Positions 16,273 to 24,956 of a stretch of 64,000 nucleotides of DNA are shown here, piece by piece. A program made the position numbers and the translations under genes. The stretch is from assembly GCA_015665455.1 (NCBI GenBank), contig JADFAD010000010.1:1-64000 (forward strand), read 5' to 3'. The DNA is from Oceanospirillaceae bacterium (lineage in GTDB: Bacteria > Pseudomonadota > Gammaproteobacteria > Pseudomonadales > Litoribrevibacteraceae). The notes under the pieces were generated by a model. It was not told the DNA's origin and made no database searches. It worked only from the letters and a program-made list of their open reading frames with translations. Numbering within the stretch: position 1 is the stretch's first letter; every line of letters starts with the position of its first letter.

Positions 16273-16318
16273 TATACTGATCTGTATATCTTTAAAATAT
16301 AGTAGACAGATCTGTTTA
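16273..16318. promoter_or_regulatory. Two operator-like palindromes upstream of the sigma gene
   Basis: TATACTGATCTGTATA (16273-16288) and TAGACAGATCTGTTTA (16303-16318) are near-palindromes, matching at 13 of 16 positions and spaced 30 bp apart (about three helical turns, same face). A third version occurs before the TetR gene at 17120-17135. Confidence 0.5.
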
Positions 16319-16477
16319 GTAAAGAGAAAAGTAATAAAAAATAACAGAAAGGTAAATTCTGGGCGAAGGTGGGCTCGATAAGTAATTGTTTATACTTAGG
16401 TCTTACTTTTTGAGAAAGGTGAATTACGGATTAACGGCAGATAATAGGCAGGATGATAAGACGTTTTTAATGATGGA

Positions 16478-17044
16478 TTATTCGAGTGCCATGTTAATGA
16501 AGACCTTACCCATTTCTTTTGCATCTTGAGCGGCTTCTTTATCGCCGGCGACGTGTGCAAATACGATGGCGCCTTCGATGAGGATATTCAGTTGTTTAGC
16601 CAGCTTCTTAGGCTCCTTTGCCCCGGCTTCTTTGGCCAGTTCGCTGACGTAGTCGCATATAAGGTGTTTGTGTTCTGCACAGACGGATCGACTTGGGCTT
16701 TTTGAATCGAACAATTCACCAGACGCATTGATAAACATACAGCCGCAAAACGTTTTTTCATGAAACCATGCATCCATGACATCAAAGAGTGCAATCAGCT
16801 TAGCTTTGGGGGTATCGGCCTGCTTTTCTGTTTCACGCATTAAGTTGTTTCGAAAGTATTCATCTCGTTTTCTTAATACCGCTAGCACTAATTCATCTTT
16901 AGAATGGAAGTGGTTGTACAGTGTCTTTTTAGATACCGCAGCCTCTGAAATAATCAAATCAATGCCTGTTGCTGTAATACCGTTTTGATAGAACAATTGA
17001 AGCGCTGTTGTGACGATTTGTTCTCGTTTAGAGGCAGAAGGCAT
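16478..17044 (-). CDS. TetR family transcriptional regulator
   Basis: The protein has 188 residues. The N-terminal HTH has REQIVTTALQLFYQNGITATGIDLI then AVSKKTLYNHFHSKDEL (recognition helix and the YxHF motif). The C-terminal part with FCGCMFINASGEL resembles the YxaF/LmrA-type ligand domain. A 16-bp palindrome 75 bases upstream (17120-17135) is shared with the sigma-factor promoter, which suggests autorepression and control of the sigma gene. The ligand is unknown. Confidence 0.9.
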   Translation of the reverse strand: MPSASKREQIVTTALQLFYQNGITATGIDLIISEAAVSKKTLYNHFHSKDELVLAVLRKRDEYFRNNLMRETEKQADTPKAKLIALFDVMDAWFHEKTFCGCMFINASGELFDSKSPSRSVCAEHKHLICDYVSELAKEAGAKEPKKLAKQLNILIEGAIVFAHVAGDKEAAQDAKEMGKVFINMALE

Positions 17045-17119
17045 GGTCGATGTCCTGTGGGTTTTTTAGAGATAACTTTTTAACGGCACAATACAAGTGC
17101 GAATACGTTGAGATTATTA

Positions 17120-17135
17120 TAGACAAATCGGTATA
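17120..17135. promoter_or_regulatory. Putative TetR operator
   Basis: TAGACAAATCGGTATA matches TAGACAGATCTGTTTA upstream of the sigma gene at 13 of 16 positions. It sits between the TetR gene and the divergent M23 peptidase gene, so it could affect both. Confidence 0.5.
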
Positions 17136-17181
17136 CCTTTAGCTATGTTATTTTTGTAACTCATTGAAAGGGAGTGGGCAC

Positions 17182-17241
17182 ATGGATGAATCATTCAAAG
17201 GAATCGTTAAAAAAACCTTGCAGGTGGTCAGTACCTTATGA
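17182..17241 (+). CDS. Possible 19-residue leader peptide
   Basis: ATG 17182 follows AAAGGGAG and opens a frame MDESFKGIVKKTLQVVSTL that stops at TGA 17239-17241, overlapping the ATG of the peptidase gene (17238) as ATGA. This geometry is typical of translational coupling. It may simply be a coupling leader. No family is recognised. Confidence 0.35.
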   Translation: MDESFKGIVKKTLQVVSTL

Positions 17242-18131
17242 ATGCTAATGCTTTGGTTTTTATTATTGGTTGCTTTATTTCTGCAATGGCATTTGCAGGT
17301 ATCTATAAATACAAAGACAGCCAAGATAACTGGGTATACAGCGACGTTAAGCCTAAAAGCTCTTTAGTTACAGAGGAAGTTAAGTATAAAACCCATAAAA
17401 ACCTCATTATTAAACCACGTGTATACACCGACTATGAAAATGGTTTTAACCAATTGAATGTGCATAACCCCTATTTTGCGCCCATTGATATCAAGGTTAC
17501 ATCCAAGGCGTTTCAGTCTGGTGCTTCTCGACAAACCGTACCGGCTAATGCAACGGTCACGTTTTATAAAAGTAAGAACCAAATCCCTAAGTTTCGCTAT
17601 CGGTGGGCGCTCGGTGCACCTAATCCAGACATCAAAACCACTGACTATCATTTCCCTGTGTCGTCTAAACGATCTCACAAAATAACCCAGTCGTTTAATG
17701 GTAAGTTTTCTCACTCAAAACGACCGAGTAAACACGCAGTTGATATTGCAATGTCGGTGGGTACCTACATCAGTGCAGCAAGAGCCGGGACAGTGATTTG
17801 GGTGAAAGATGATTACCACATGGGAGGAAAACGAACGTATTTCTTAGATAAAGCGAATTACGTAAAAGTCCTTCATGATGATGGCTCATATGCGGTGTAT
17901 GCCCATATTCTATTAGGAACGGCCTTGGTTAAACCTGGCGATAAAGTTAACGTTGGCGATTTGCTTGCTCGTTCAGGTTCCTCGGGGTATTCAACTGGGC
18001 CACATTTACACTTCGTCATACGTAAAAATGTTGGTTTGAAGTCGGTTTCTTTGCCTTTCAAGTTTGTTGATGGTGCGGGAAAACGATTTACACCCCGAAG
18101 AGGGATGTATGTTTTGGGTGATCAGTCTTAA
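17238..18131 (+). CDS. M23 (LytM) metallopeptidase with DUF4124-like N-terminus
   Basis: The 297-residue protein has a signal peptide (MNANALVFIIGCFISAMAFA), then a DUF4124-like stretch IYKYKDSQDNWVYSDVKP (about 21-40), a linker, and a LytM/M23 domain (about 140-275). The zinc and catalytic residues are visible: HAVD (His about 166, Asp about 170), YAH (His about 223) and HLHF (His about 256 and 258). It would act on peptidoglycan peptide bridges in the periplasm or at the cell surface. As all residues are present, it should be an active enzyme rather than a degenerate activator. A perfect hairpin follows the gene. Confidence 0.9.
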   Translation: MNANALVFIIGCFISAMAFAGIYKYKDSQDNWVYSDVKPKSSLVTEEVKYKTHKNLIIKPRVYTDYENGFNQLNVHNPYFAPIDIKVTSKAFQSGASRQTVPANATVTFYKSKNQIPKFRYRWALGAPNPDIKTTDYHFPVSSKRSHKITQSFNGKFSHSKRPSKHAVDIAMSVGTYISAARAGTVIWVKDDYHMGGKRTYFLDKANYVKVLHDDGSYAVYAHILLGTALVKPGDKVNVGDLLARSGSSGYSTGPHLHFVIRKNVGLKSVSLPFKFVDGAGKRFTPRRGMYVLGDQS

Positions 18132-18146
18132 TCTTTTTTACTAGGG

Positions 18147-18171
18147 CTCGACCGACATCTTGTCGGTCGAG
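18147..18171. terminator. Strong hairpin between convergent genes
   Basis: CTCGACCGACA, loop TCT, TGTCGGTCGAG: a perfect 11-bp stem. TTTTTTA lies on its left side, so for the minus-strand gene the hairpin is followed by an A/T-rich run. It probably serves both convergent genes. Confidence 0.65.
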
Positions 18172-18188
18172 AAGAAATGGCGTTTAAT

Positions 18189-19187
18189 TTATAGCTCTAC
18201 GATCAACTTGCCTTTGTTTTCACCCGTGAAGAATAAATTCAAGCCATCAATGGCGGACTCTAAGCCATTCAGAATGTGACTGCGGTGTTTTATCTTGCCT
18301 TGCATGACGTACGGTGTAAGTTTAGCAAGCAGTTCAGGTACTTGATGGAAGTGATCCGGCATAGCAAACCCTTGAACCGTGATGCGCTTTTTGATCAACG
18401 GTATCCAGTTTGGCCCCGGGTTTGGCTCTGCTTTTGTGTAGTCTGAAATCATGCCACAAACGACGATCCTTGCATGGTTATTCATTCGATCGAAGATAAG
18501 ATTCTGAATTGGACCGCCTGTATTTTCAAAGAATAGATCGATGCCATCAGGCGTAAGGGCGTCGAGCTGGCCGGCTAAGTCGTCGGATTTGTAGTTGATT
18601 GCGCCATCAAAGCCCAGTTCATTGACGATCCAGTCGCATTTTTCATCGGAGCCCACGACCCCAATGACCGTTAGTCCTTCGGCTTTAGCCAGCTGGCCAA
18701 CGAGTGAACCAACAGACCCCGCAGCGCCAGTGACGATTAATGTTTCGCCTGATTTTGGCTTACCTACATTGAACAAACCTTGGGTAGCGGTTAAACCGGG
18801 TAAAGCAAAAATGGATAAAACGGTTTCAGAAGGCAATGGGGCTTCAACTTTATTAATGCCTTGGCCATCGCTTAAGGCATACTCCTGCCAGCCCATCATC
18901 CCCATGACGCGATCACCCACTGAGAACTTTGGGTGATTGGATTCAACGACTTCACCAATGCCTGATGAGCGCATAACACTGCCAAGCTCAACGGGCGGGA
19001 TATAGCTGTCCGTTGCGGGACTCATCCAGCCCAGCATGGCAGGATCAAGTGACATATGCGTTTGTTTAATCAGTATTTGACTGGGACCTGCTTTTGTTAA
19101 TTCTTTTGTCACTACTTCAAAAAGCTCAGAGCCAATAGGGCCTGGTGTCGGGCGAGCAATAAGGTTAATAGCGGTGTAGGTTGTCAT
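18189..19187 (-). CDS. NADP-dependent oxidoreductase, CurA/LTB4DH-like
   Basis: This is a 332-residue zinc-independent medium-chain dehydrogenase/reductase. Features seen: THMSLDPAMLGWM near residue 45, a Rossmann motif GAAGSVGSLVGQLAK (about 150-165), ELGFDGAINYK, and FFENTGGPIQNLIFDRMNNHARIVVCGMIS. This matches the leukotriene B4 12-hydroxydehydrogenase/curcumin reductase group, which reduces alpha,beta-unsaturated carbonyls with NADPH. It is divergent from a LysR gene with an operator-like site between them, suggesting control by that regulator and perhaps electrophile induction. Confidence 0.88.
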   Translation of the reverse strand: MTTYTAINLIARPTPGPIGSELFEVVTKELTKAGPSQILIKQTHMSLDPAMLGWMSPATDSYIPPVELGSVMRSSGIGEVVESNHPKFSVGDRVMGMMGWQEYALSDGQGINKVEAPLPSETVLSIFALPGLTATQGLFNVGKPKSGETLIVTGAAGSVGSLVGQLAKAEGLTVIGVVGSDEKCDWIVNELGFDGAINYKSDDLAGQLDALTPDGIDLFFENTGGPIQNLIFDRMNNHARIVVCGMISDYTKAEPNPGPNWIPLIKKRITVQGFAMPDHFHQVPELLAKLTPYVMQGKIKHRSHILNGLESAIDGLNLFFTGENKGKLIVEL

Positions 19188-19286
19188 GGCGAATTCCTTT
19201 GCTTATTGAATAAGATGTTGATGTTCGTTTGGAGGGTATTATTGCTTCAAGTTTTAGTGAGATATATAGGGTTAATTGCTATTCTT

Positions 19287-19305
19287 TATTGTCATAAAGA
19301 CAATA
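19287..19305. promoter_or_regulatory. LysR-type operator between divergent genes
   Basis: TATTGTC-ATAAA-GACAATA is a perfect interrupted palindrome with the T-N11-A core expected for LysR-family sites. It lies 20 bases before the LysR start codon, between it and the oxidoreductase gene. Confidence 0.65.
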
Positions 19306-19324
19306 GTTTGAGCAAATAGAGAAC

Positions 19325-20230
19325 ATGGATCAGTTAAGAGCGCTTAAATATTTTGTGGAAGTTGTTAAAGCAGGCAGTTTCACGAAGGCTGCAAAGCAGT
19401 TTTCTGTTCCGCCTTCTTCTTTATCTCGCCGGGTAGCGGATTTAGAAGAAAGCTTGGGGGCCACGCTGCTCAAACGGACAACGAGAGAAGTTAAGTTAAC
19501 GGAGGTTGGGCAAAGCTATTACGAGCAGGTTCGTTCTATCTTATTGGATCTGGATGAATGTAATGAAGCGGTCAGTAATTATCAATCTAAGCCGATGGGA
19601 CAACTTAAAATCAGTGCAATGACGGGGTTTGGTGAGACGATTCTTTTGCCGTTGATGGATGAATTCAATGAGCTATACCCTGATGTTGTCTTGGACATCA
19701 CCTTAAGTGATGCAGTGTCTACCTTGAGCCGTGATGATGTTGATTTGGCCATTCGTGGAGGGTATGCACCGAACGAGCGCGTAGTTGCCATTGAACTGCT
19801 GAACAATAATTTTATCCCTGTAGCCTCGCCTGCGTATCTTGCCAGCGAAGGCATGCCAAAACATCCTTTGGAATTACGAGATCATAAGGGGTTGTATTAT
19901 CGAACACCTGTAGGCCCAACGCCTTGGATATGCACATTGGATGGGCAACGTAAGAATGTTTCAGCACCTGCGGTTGCAGTTTCTAACGAGGGTAAGTGGT
20001 TAGTAAGGAAAGCCATCAAAGGTCAAGGGATTTTGATGGTGCCTCGATGGGTATTAAGGCCTTATTTAGAGGATGGTTCCTTAATTGAGTTGGACATTGA
20101 ACCCCCTCTAAACATTACAGATAACCCTGACTTTGCGGTGTATTTACTGTATCAAAAACAAAGGTATTCGGTGCCTAAAATCAAAGCGGCTGTTGATTTT
20201 TTAGTCGATAGAGTAAAAGCCAATTCCTAG
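19325..20230 (+). CDS. LysR family transcriptional regulator
   Basis: The protein has 301 residues. The N-terminal winged HTH has LRALKYFVEVVKAGSFTKAA, FSVPPSSLSRRVADLEESLGATLLKRTTR, with the effector domain from about residue 90 (GQLKISAMTGFGETILLPLMDEF). This is the common layout of regulators that control a divergent oxidoreductase. The gene points away from the CurA-like gene with a palindromic site between. The effector is unknown. Confidence 0.93.
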   Translation: MDQLRALKYFVEVVKAGSFTKAAKQFSVPPSSLSRRVADLEESLGATLLKRTTREVKLTEVGQSYYEQVRSILLDLDECNEAVSNYQSKPMGQLKISAMTGFGETILLPLMDEFNELYPDVVLDITLSDAVSTLSRDDVDLAIRGGYAPNERVVAIELLNNNFIPVASPAYLASEGMPKHPLELRDHKGLYYRTPVGPTPWICTLDGQRKNVSAPAVAVSNEGKWLVRKAIKGQGILMVPRWVLRPYLEDGSLIELDIEPPLNITDNPDFAVYLLYQKQRYSVPKIKAAVDFLVDRVKANS

Positions 20231-20353
20231 AAGATAGTATTAATTATGGTTGATGTCTTACAGTTAAATGAGGCTATCGTTACTTAGGGTAACAAGGTGC
20301 CGGTGATACAATGCGTTCCATAAATGAAACATATTATCTAAGGGAGTAGATAA

Positions 20354-21064
20354 ATGACATTCGTGAATGAGAACACTATGACATCAGCATTGTTTAAAAC
20401 GCTTTTATTATCCATTGCCTTCATTCTATCTACCGCTGCTTTTGGGCAAGATAATCGCCAACAATATTATTTTGAACAAGCAGAGTATGAGACGGCAAAA
20501 TCTGAACGTTCGATTTCTGCCATGAATCGTTTTATTCGTAAATACCCTCACAGTAAGTTTAAGAGAACGGCTGTGTACGAAAGGGATCGGTTAGCTTATG
20601 TTGAATCGGCTAATTCTGGTTCTTCTGCATCCGTTCAGAACTTTATTGATAACTATCCTCGAAGCGCATGGTTACCGAAAGCCAAGTACATGCTCAAGCA
20701 ATTAAAACAAAGTGAACGAGGGTCAACGGCCAAAACTAAGGTGGCATCTGTAGGTGATACGAAAGTATCTGCTTACCAATCCAGCTCAGAAAACAGCATG
20801 GACCGAGTCAGAAAAGCTTTGTCCGTGTATGAGTCTGGTCATAATGAACGTCAGAAAGTTAAAGAAGAAAAAGAGAAGCAACAGGTATTACTAGCAAAAC
20901 AGCAGCAAAAATGTGATCGCTTAAGTGATCGGTTAAGAACGTATAACGAAGGTCGCAGATGGTACAATTTAGACGCTCAAGGCGAGCGTCAGTATTTGAA
21001 TGATGAACAGATTGCTCGAAACCATCAAAATATAAAGAGAAAGTACAATCAGCATTGCGGTTGA
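20354..21064 (+). CDS. Exported repeat/coiled protein, unknown function
   Basis: The product has 236 residues with a signal peptide (hydrophobic TLLLSIAFILSTAAFG). Residues about 35-120 look like two tetratricopeptide-type helical pairs (SISAMNRFIRKYPHSKFKRTA and SVQNFIDNYPRSAWLPKAKY). A lysine/glutamine-rich helix follows (about 165-185), and then a short C-terminal domain with CDRLSDRLRTYNEGRRWYNL and Cys at the very end, as in the tail of some DUF4124 proteins. AAGGGAG supports the start. Probably periplasmic. The role is not known. Confidence 0.6.
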   Translation: MTFVNENTMTSALFKTLLLSIAFILSTAAFGQDNRQQYYFEQAEYETAKSERSISAMNRFIRKYPHSKFKRTAVYERDRLAYVESANSGSSASVQNFIDNYPRSAWLPKAKYMLKQLKQSERGSTAKTKVASVGDTKVSAYQSSSENSMDRVRKALSVYESGHNERQKVKEEKEKQQVLLAKQQQKCDRLSDRLRTYNEGRRWYNLDAQGERQYLNDEQIARNHQNIKRKYNQHCG

Positions 21065-21101
21065 TTCCAACCTATCGATCTCTAAACGTTTGAAATAAAC
21101 G

Positions 21102-21131
21102 AAGAGGCTGCTAATTTAGCAGCCTCTTTTA
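21102..21131 (+). terminator. Rho-independent terminator
   Basis: AGAGGCTGCT, loop AATTT, AGCAGCCTCT followed by TTTTAT. Perfect 10-bp stem. Confidence 0.9.
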
Positions 21132-21206
21132 TATTCAAATACTTCATGTTTGTGTCTGAAAGAACCCGAAGCCGTTTAGTTGAAATGACCTCGGTGGAAT
21201 ATCAGC

Positions 21207-22076
21207 TTATTTCAGAGGCACATAAATTTCAGTAATCAGTTCAGTCGGAGCCACTTCTCTTGGGTTGTTTAGATAGTCTTCAAACGCGGGTTGGTCAGCG
21301 GGTTCGCGACCTGAGTTAGGAAACCATTCTCCATAGAGCCAATTATACGCTTTGTGCATATCGGAATATGGGCCTTTGAATTGAAGTACCGCATATTCAC
21401 CGGCTTGAATAGACTTTTTCTCCATATTATCTGTAAGCTCGACGTTGTCGATGCCGGAGAGGGTCACACAAGCGGCAGATCTAAGTTCATTTTCTGGCAC
21501 AGTGCATGGGTCATCGTAGTAGATGCCCATCACTTTCATTTTAGGGCTGAATAAATTATTCATTGCCAGCCAGCCAAACAACTTTTCGAAAGCATTCCCT
21601 ATGTCCATGTAAGCACCGGTATGCGTTAGTCCGATGAGATCAAAGCTTTCAACGTTTTTAATCGTAACTTCGTGCATGGTATTCGTTCCTGAATTTTTTA
21701 TGGTGTGATCACTGAGTTTAAATTGGGTATGGCTGCCTGAGTGTCTATAGCGTGCAGGCGGCATACCATAAACATCACTGAAAGTACGCGAGAAGGATTG
21801 AAGGCTTGTGTAACCCGATTGCTTTGCGATGTCCCCAATTGACGATTCACTGTTGACCAGCTTGCCTGCTGCTTTATGCAGACGTAATCGTTTGACCGTT
21901 GAAACAAGCGACTCTCCATACGTTGCTTGGTAAATGCGGTGCCAGTGGTAGGGCGACATGCAGGCTACCTCGGCGAGCTTATTCAGATCTAAGGTTTCGT
22001 CTAAGTGCTCATAGATGTAATCAATGACCCATTGAAAACGTTTTTGGTAGAGTGCATTTGATGCCTGATTTGCCAT
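21207..22076 (-). CDS. AraC family regulator with GyrI-like domain
   Basis: It has 289 residues from the ATG at 22076, which has AAGGAC upstream (a further 22 codons are open but less likely). The N-terminal part holds two helix-turn-helix units (LNKLAEVACMSPYHWHRIYQATYGES and IGDIAKQSGYTSLQSFSRTFSDVYGMPPARYR). The C-terminal half (about 130-289) is a GyrI-like effector-binding fold (VESFDLIGLTHTGAYMDIGNAFEKLFGWL, GEYAVLQFKGPYSDMHKAYNWLYGEW). Such proteins (Rob/SoxS-like) sense small hydrophobic compounds and control efflux or detoxification. Confidence 0.88.
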   Translation of the reverse strand: MANQASNALYQKRFQWVIDYIYEHLDETLDLNKLAEVACMSPYHWHRIYQATYGESLVSTVKRLRLHKAAGKLVNSESSIGDIAKQSGYTSLQSFSRTFSDVYGMPPARYRHSGSHTQFKLSDHTIKNSGTNTMHEVTIKNVESFDLIGLTHTGAYMDIGNAFEKLFGWLAMNNLFSPKMKVMGIYYDDPCTVPENELRSAACVTLSGIDNVELTDNMEKKSIQAGEYAVLQFKGPYSDMHKAYNWLYGEWFPNSGREPADQPAFEDYLNNPREVAPTELITEIYVPLK

Positions 22077-22214
22077 GAGAACGTCCTTATTCACGAGATT
22101 TTTCAATGATGAATCTAACCATATCATTAGGACTTTTAACAAATCTTGCGGTATTGGTTTTTATTAATTTAAGGGGGTGCTTTTAGGGCGTTCTTTATAG
22201 AAAACCTGCAACGC

Positions 22215-22274
22215 GAATAACTTAGACTGGGTGCTTTTATTGAGTCGTGTTTCTTTAATAGGTCTAAGTTATTC
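22215..22274. repeat. 13-bp perfect inverted repeat, 34-base loop
   Basis: GAATAACTTAGAC (22215-22227) and GTCTAAGTTATTC (22262-22274) lie between the AraC gene and the end of egtD. Neither strand has a T-run after it. It could be a transcript-end structure for egtB-egtD. Confidence 0.5.
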
Positions 22275-22305
22275 ATCACGAAGGAGGCTGAGGAGCTTAC
22301 TGCAT

Positions 22306-23292
22306 TTATATTGCCGTAAAGTATTGCAAGCTAAAAAGGCCTGCGCCATCTACCCAATGCTTAACGGCTTTAAAGCCAGCGTCTTCAGCCATACGAGTAA
22401 ATGTTTCGAGTGTATATTTATAGGAATGCTCCGTATGAATACGTTCGCCTTCGGCAATAAACACGATTTCATCGCCTACATTCACGGTTTGATCGGCCAG
22501 TGATTCCAAGTGCATTTCAATACGACATGCTTGTGCATTATAAAATGCGACGTGTTCAAAGCATGAGACATCAAAGTTAGTATCAATAAGCTGATTGCAG
22601 TGGTTTAAAATATTAATATTGAACAGGGCAGTGACGCCTTGGGTATCGTTGTATGCTTGGTGTAATACATCTCTGTCTTTTTGCAGATCAACCCCAATCA
22701 ATAAGCCGCCATTCGAACCGACTTGTCCATGCACATGCTTTAGAAACTCGAGTGCTTCTTCTGGCTCATAGTTACCAATGGTCGATCCTGGGTAAAACAC
22801 AGTTTTTCGTAAAAATTTATATTTGTCTGGCATGTCGTAGTTGCAAGACATATCACCGGCAATGGGACGAACATCTACATTAGGGAATGTTTGCTGAAGT
22901 TGATTTGCTGAAGAGGTTAAAAACTCGGCTGAGATATCGATAGGAATGAAGCAGCGAGGCTGTAGGCTTGGAAGCAACCGACGGACCTTTGAACAACTGC
23001 CTGCACCAGGTTCGATTAATACTTGTTTTTGGCCAATACAGTCAGCAATTTCATTGTTGTGCATTGAGAGTAAAGCCAACTCCGTACGAGTGGGATAATA
23101 CTCAGGTAAGGTGGTGATTTGTTCGAACAACGTAGAACCGTGTGCATCATAAAAGAATTTAGGATTGATGAATTTATGAGTTCGTTGTAATCCTTCGATT
23201 AATTCGCGGCTTACTTCGTCACTTGATGCGTTATTTTCCGATAAGTGAGTACGTTCAATTGAACGTTGGTTGTTCGTTTGAGTTGCGGCCAT
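22306..23292 (-). CDS. egtD: L-histidine N-alpha-methyltransferase EgtD
   Basis: The 328-residue protein matches EgtD. It has a start region with EGLQRTHKFINPKFFYDAHGSTLFEQITTLPEYYPTRTE, the SAM site LIEPGAGSCSKVRRLL, the FIPIDIS strand, FLRKTVFYPGSTIGNYEPEEALEFL and LLIGVDLQKD. It trimethylates histidine to hercynine with three SAM. egtB lies upstream in the same direction 101 bases away, so together they make the aerobic ergothioneine (or hercynine sulfoxide) path. No EgtA/EgtC is seen, as expected for the EgtB variants that use cysteine, and no C-S lyase gene is in the window. Confidence 0.93.
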   Translation of the reverse strand: MAATQTNNQRSIERTHLSENNASSDEVSRELIEGLQRTHKFINPKFFYDAHGSTLFEQITTLPEYYPTRTELALLSMHNNEIADCIGQKQVLIEPGAGSCSKVRRLLPSLQPRCFIPIDISAEFLTSSANQLQQTFPNVDVRPIAGDMSCNYDMPDKYKFLRKTVFYPGSTIGNYEPEEALEFLKHVHGQVGSNGGLLIGVDLQKDRDVLHQAYNDTQGVTALFNINILNHCNQLIDTNFDVSCFEHVAFYNAQACRIEMHLESLADQTVNVGDEIVFIAEGERIHTEHSYKYTLETFTRMAEDAGFKAVKHWVDGAGLFSLQYFTAI

Positions 23293-23393
23293 CTTAAATC
23301 CCTTAATAATTACCTTTAATTAAAACTGTTCGTCAAAATAAATATCAATTTAGAATCTTTATGAATCGGAGAAAGAGTGTGAGTTCGATGTGT

Positions 23394-24722
23394 TTATGGA
23401 TCTTTTGCTAAGCAAATTCCTGTAAATTGCCATTTATCTTTGGCATAGAAAAAGTTGCGATAACTATGACGATAATGAGACTTTGAAGTAACACAACTCC
23501 CGCCTCTGAGTACCAATTGATTGGCCATAAACTTACCGTTGTACTCCCCGATGGCGCCTTCTGCTGTTTTGAACCCTGGATAGGGGCTATAGGCACTGCT
23601 TGTCCATTGCCATAGTCGGCCGATTAACGCTGATGTAATCTTGTTTGTGTTGATCGGATGCAAGTGATCGTCTTGGAGGAACTGACCGGATTCTTCTTTA
23701 CTGTTTAAATCAGCGGGTTGCTCTACGTAGACCTCCCACTCTTGTTCCGTAGGCAATCGGCAATCAGCCCAACGGGCGTAAGCGTCCGATTCATAGGCTG
23801 AAATATGAGCTACAGGGCGTGCCAAGTCTAATGGCTGAAGGCCATGAAGCGTATATTCAAACCATTCTTGTCCCAGCTGTTGCCAATACAGTGGGGCGTG
23901 GATGTTTTCTTTTTCTTGAATCTGGGTCCAGCCGTCGGCGAGCCATAAATCTGGGCGGTCATAACCTCCGTCAATCATAAAGGATAAAAACTCACCGTTC
24001 GTGACCAAGCGTTGACCAATTAAATAGTCCTGTAAGTACACTTGATGGGCGGGTTGCTCGTTATCAAAGCTGAAGTTGTTCGTGCTGTTTTGCCCTATGG
24101 TGTAGAGACCTGAGCTTACTTTGCTGAATCTCAACTCATCGGTGGGGGTGGCTGATTTTAGAGGCTTTTCTTGGTAGGCCGGTAGTATGGGGTTTTGATA
24201 CCAACAATATTTTAAATCGGTAAAAAACAGTTCTTGGTGTTGTTGTTCATGGTGGCATCCAAGGGTTATTCGCTGAAGTACTTCCTTGTTGCTCATTGAT
24301 TGAGTGTCGGTAAAGAGCTTATGCATCTGCTTATCGACGTATTCACGATAGCTAAACACTTGATCGACACTCGGTCTGGAAAGTAGACCTCGTTGAGCGC
24401 GTGGATATTGAGCACCGACCGCGTTGTAATATGAATTAAAGAGGTACTCGAAATGCGCGTTATAAACCTGATAAGACTTGACGTATGGCTTTAAGATAAA
24501 TGTTTCAAAGAACCAAGTGGTGTGTGCTAAGTGCCATTTGGCTGGACTGGTTTCAGGCATGGCCTGAAGGCAATAATCCTCAATTAACAGGGGCTGGCAA
24601 AGCCGCTGAGAGAGACGCCTGACAGTTTGGTAGTGTTGCGCAAGCGCTACTGCGCTTTTATCACTTTGCTGTAGGTTGGGTTGAGTACTTTGTATTCCTA
24701 GTTCTGAAGTAGACGTTGTCAT
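23394..24722 (-). CDS. egtB: Ergothioneine biosynthesis sulfoxide synthase EgtB
   Basis: This is a 442-residue non-heme iron enzyme. The DinB-like N-terminal domain carries the iron ligands KWHLAHTTWFFETF and HHEQQHQELFFTDLKY (a HxxxE/QxxH-type set). The C-terminal FGE-sulfatase-type domain has QPAHQVYLQDYLIG, YARWADCRLPTEQEWEVY and LRGGSCVTSKSHYRHSYRNFF. It joins a sulfur donor (cysteine or gamma-glutamylcysteine) to hercynine with O2. It is the first gene of the egtBD pair, divergent from rsuA with a 15-bp inverted repeat between them. Confidence 0.93.
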   Translation of the reverse strand: MTTSTSELGIQSTQPNLQQSDKSAVALAQHYQTVRRLSQRLCQPLLIEDYCLQAMPETSPAKWHLAHTTWFFETFILKPYVKSYQVYNAHFEYLFNSYYNAVGAQYPRAQRGLLSRPSVDQVFSYREYVDKQMHKLFTDTQSMSNKEVLQRITLGCHHEQQHQELFFTDLKYCWYQNPILPAYQEKPLKSATPTDELRFSKVSSGLYTIGQNSTNNFSFDNEQPAHQVYLQDYLIGQRLVTNGEFLSFMIDGGYDRPDLWLADGWTQIQEKENIHAPLYWQQLGQEWFEYTLHGLQPLDLARPVAHISAYESDAYARWADCRLPTEQEWEVYVEQPADLNSKEESGQFLQDDHLHPINTNKITSALIGRLWQWTSSAYSPYPGFKTAEGAIGEYNGKFMANQLVLRGGSCVTSKSHYRHSYRNFFYAKDKWQFTGICLAKDP

Positions 24723-24783
24723 AGCATCCCTTTCAAAAATTGTACAAACGAAACCACTCTAGAATGACGGTATTAGTATTACG

Positions 24784-24825
24784 GCAATATTAAAACTCGT
24801 AAGTCTAGTTGAGTTTTAATATTGC
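24784..24825. promoter_or_regulatory. Perfect 15-bp inverted repeat, egtB/rsuA intergenic
   Basis: GCAATATTAAAACTC (24784-24798) and GAGTTTTAATATTGC (24811-24825) with a 12-base loop lie between two divergent genes. It may be an operator or a hairpin in one of the leaders. Confidence 0.5.
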
Positions 24826-24956
24826 GCTAATGGTCACTTCGCTTTAGGTCTACACCGTAAGTTGTATGGATGGGTGAAACAAAGAGATACCGAAGTTGCT
24901 TATTTCAATCGATGAGCGATACTGCCTCCTTGGTATTTCACGATAGAAGTCAGCGC

